From positions 1-33,648 of the forward strand of contig DGWK01000034.1 of the NCBI GenBank assembly GCA_002395235.1: a DNA stretch of 33,648 nt, read 5' to 3'. The position numbers and the translations under genes were made by a program. Below the pieces are notes generated by a model. The model saw nothing but the letters and a program-made list of their open reading frames with translations, was not told where the DNA came from and made no database searches. Origin of the DNA: Lachnospiraceae bacterium UBA4260 (GTDB lineage Bacteria; Bacillota; Clostridia; Lachnospirales; Lachnospiraceae). Of the stretch, positions 32,339 through 33,648 are shown piece after piece. Each line of letters opens with the position of its first letter. Position 1 is the stretch's first letter.

Positions 32339-33648
32339 ATGGCAGTCAGGAAAGCAGCTACAACTACGAAGAGCAGTACGGCAGCGAAGAAAACGAAGGC
32401 GACGGCGGCTAAGAGCGGGGGAGCAGCAGCAAAAGCGGCAAAGAAGCCGGCCGCCCTCAAGGAACCCAAGGACAACAGAGTGTTCATTTCCAATGATGAC
32501 GCCTATTGGTTCGGCAACGGCACACACTATCAGATCTACAAAAAACTTGGTTCCCATCCGTCTGAGGAGAACGGCGAGAAGGGCATGTTCTTTGCGGTCT
32601 GGGCGCCCAACGCCAAGGCTGTCCACGTGATCGGCACCTTCAACGGCTGGAACGAGGAACAGTATCCGATGAAGGAATTCAACGCGGGCGGAATCTGGAC
32701 GCTGTTCATTCCCGGCATCGGTGAGGGAGAACTGTACAAATACTGCATCACGACCGCTAACGGCAGCAAGAAGTACAAGGCAGATCCTTATGCGAACTGG
32801 TCAGAACTTCGCCCCGGAAACGCGTCGCGCACCGTGGATATTTCGGGTTATAAGTGGGGAGACACCCGCTGGATGAACGCCCGCAAGGGGAAGGATCCCA
32901 ACCGCGAGCCTCTGGCTGTTTACGAGTGCCATATCGGCTCCTGGATGAAGCATCCCGACGGAACGGCAGACGGTTTCTACAACTACAGAGAGTTCGCAGA
33001 CCGCCTGGTCGATTATCTCAAGGTCATGAAATTTACCCATGTGGAGCTCATGGGCATTTCCGAGCATCCTTTTGACGGATCCTGGGGCTATCAGGTGACG
33101 GGCTACTATGCTCCCACATCCAGATACGGACATCCGAAGGATTTCATGTACCTGGTGGACACTCTGCACAAGAACAATATCGGCGTCATCCTCGACTGGG
33201 TGCCCGCTCACTTCTGCCCCGATGATTTCGGCCTGGCTGAATTCGACGGCACCTGCATCTATGAAGATCCCGATCCGCGCCGCGGCCAGCATCCCGACTG
33301 GGGCACAAGGATCTTCAACCTGGCAAAACATGAAGTCTCCAACTTCCTGATCGCAAACGTGCGCTACTGGATCAACGAGTACCACATCGACGGAATCCGC
33401 GTCGACGCAGTGGCTTCCATGCTCTATCTGGACTACGGCAAGAAGGAAGGACAGTGGCTTCCCAACAAGTACGGCGGAAACGAGAACCTCGACGCGATCG
33501 AGTTCTTCAAGCACCTCAACTCGGTGATCAAAGGCGAGTATCCGGGATTCCTTACTATTGCCGAAGAGTCCACGGCATGGCCCAAGATCACGGCAAAGCC
33601 CGAGGACGGAGGACTGGGATTCTCCTTCAAGTGGAACATGGGCTGGAT
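32339..33648 (+). CDS. glgB: 1,4-alpha-glucan branching enzyme with basic Lys/Ala N-terminal tail (3' truncated)
   Basis: The gene runs off the right edge; 436 codons are visible. It makes the alpha-1,6 branches of glycogen. The carbohydrate-binding module has FFAVWAPNAKAVHVIGTFNGW, the GH13 barrel begins with YECHIGSWMKHP, and the active-site motifs are EHPFDGSWGYQVTGYY, DWVPAHF, DGIRVDAVASM (nucleophile Asp) and AEEST (acid/base Glu). AGGAGG (32324-32329) lies nine bases before ATG 32339. The first 43 residues contain 11 Lys in Ala/Thr/Ser, like a histone H1 tail. A GTG near 32480 with AAGGA could start a form without it. Confidence 0.93.
   Translation, partial: MAVRKAATTTKSSTAAKKTKATAAKSGGAAAKAAKKPAALKEPKDNRVFISNDDAYWFGNGTHYQIYKKLGSHPSEENGEKGMFFAVWAPNAKAVHVIGTFNGWNEEQYPMKEFNAGGIWTLFIPGIGEGELYKYCITTANGSKKYKADPYANWSELRPGNASRTVDISGYKWGDTRWMNARKGKDPNREPLAVYECHIGSWMKHPDGTADGFYNYREFADRLVDYLKVMKFTHVELMGISEHPFDGSWGYQVTGYYAPTSRYGHPKDFMYLVDTLHKNNIGVILDWVPAHFCPDDFGLAEFDGTCIYEDPDPRRGQHPDWGTRIFNLAKHEVSNFLIANVRYWINEYHIDGIRVDAVASMLYLDYGKKEGQWLPNKYGGNENLDAIEFFKHLNSVIKGEYPGFLTIAEESTAWPKITAKPEDGGLGFSFKWNMGW

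Overview
The window looks like chromosome from a Gram-positive anaerobe of the Clostridia, most likely Lachnospiraceae. This is an inference from gene content and order, not from a search. The evidence is: moderately high GC with many TTG starts; an orphan MsmX-type sugar ATPase followed by a CdaR-like regulator; a tadA gene directly followed by an SRP RNA gene; cell-wall-binding glucosaminidases; and a SEC-C-tagged methionine aminopeptidase.

Layout. Bases 1-443 are the 3' end of a membrane-anchored glycoside hydrolase family 3 enzyme that seems to have the reversed domain order. A 181-bp nested palindromic element follows (481-661), then an LctP-type lactate permease. From 2658 to 14566 lies a cell-surface polysaccharide locus, all on the + strand: RmlA, two glycosyltransferases, a CDP-alcohol phosphotransferase-like membrane protein, an IspD/TarI-type cytidylyltransferase, an extended SDR, a Stealth sugar-phosphate transferase, a polysaccharide pyruvyl transferase family protein, a flippase fused to a two-cluster ferredoxin, an FrhB-like protein and a metallophosphoesterase. 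Together they suggest a glycan carrying phosphodiester-linked sugar or polyol groups that is also modified by a redox step.

Bases 14687-17756 hold map and metG. Next come a secreted protein of unknown function, a YesL-family membrane protein, the MsmX-type ATPase and the CdaR-like regulator. A minus-strand block (21617-27790) carries tRNA-Lys, two related secreted cell-wall-binding glucosaminidases, tadA, SRP RNA and a PflX-like radical SAM protein. The plus strand resumes with tatD, rsmA (ksgA), a TPR protein with a degenerate AAA+ domain, and a glgB truncated by the window end whose N-terminus is a histone-H1-like Lys/Ala tail.

The strongest candidates for something new are the flippase-ferredoxin fusion translationally overlapped with its FrhB-like partner (11010-13731), the CDP-alcohol phosphotransferase homologue lacking its fourth motif Asp beside a cytidylyltransferase and a Stealth protein (6156-9868), and the TPR/pseudo-AAA+ protein next to the basic-tailed branching enzyme (29715-33648).
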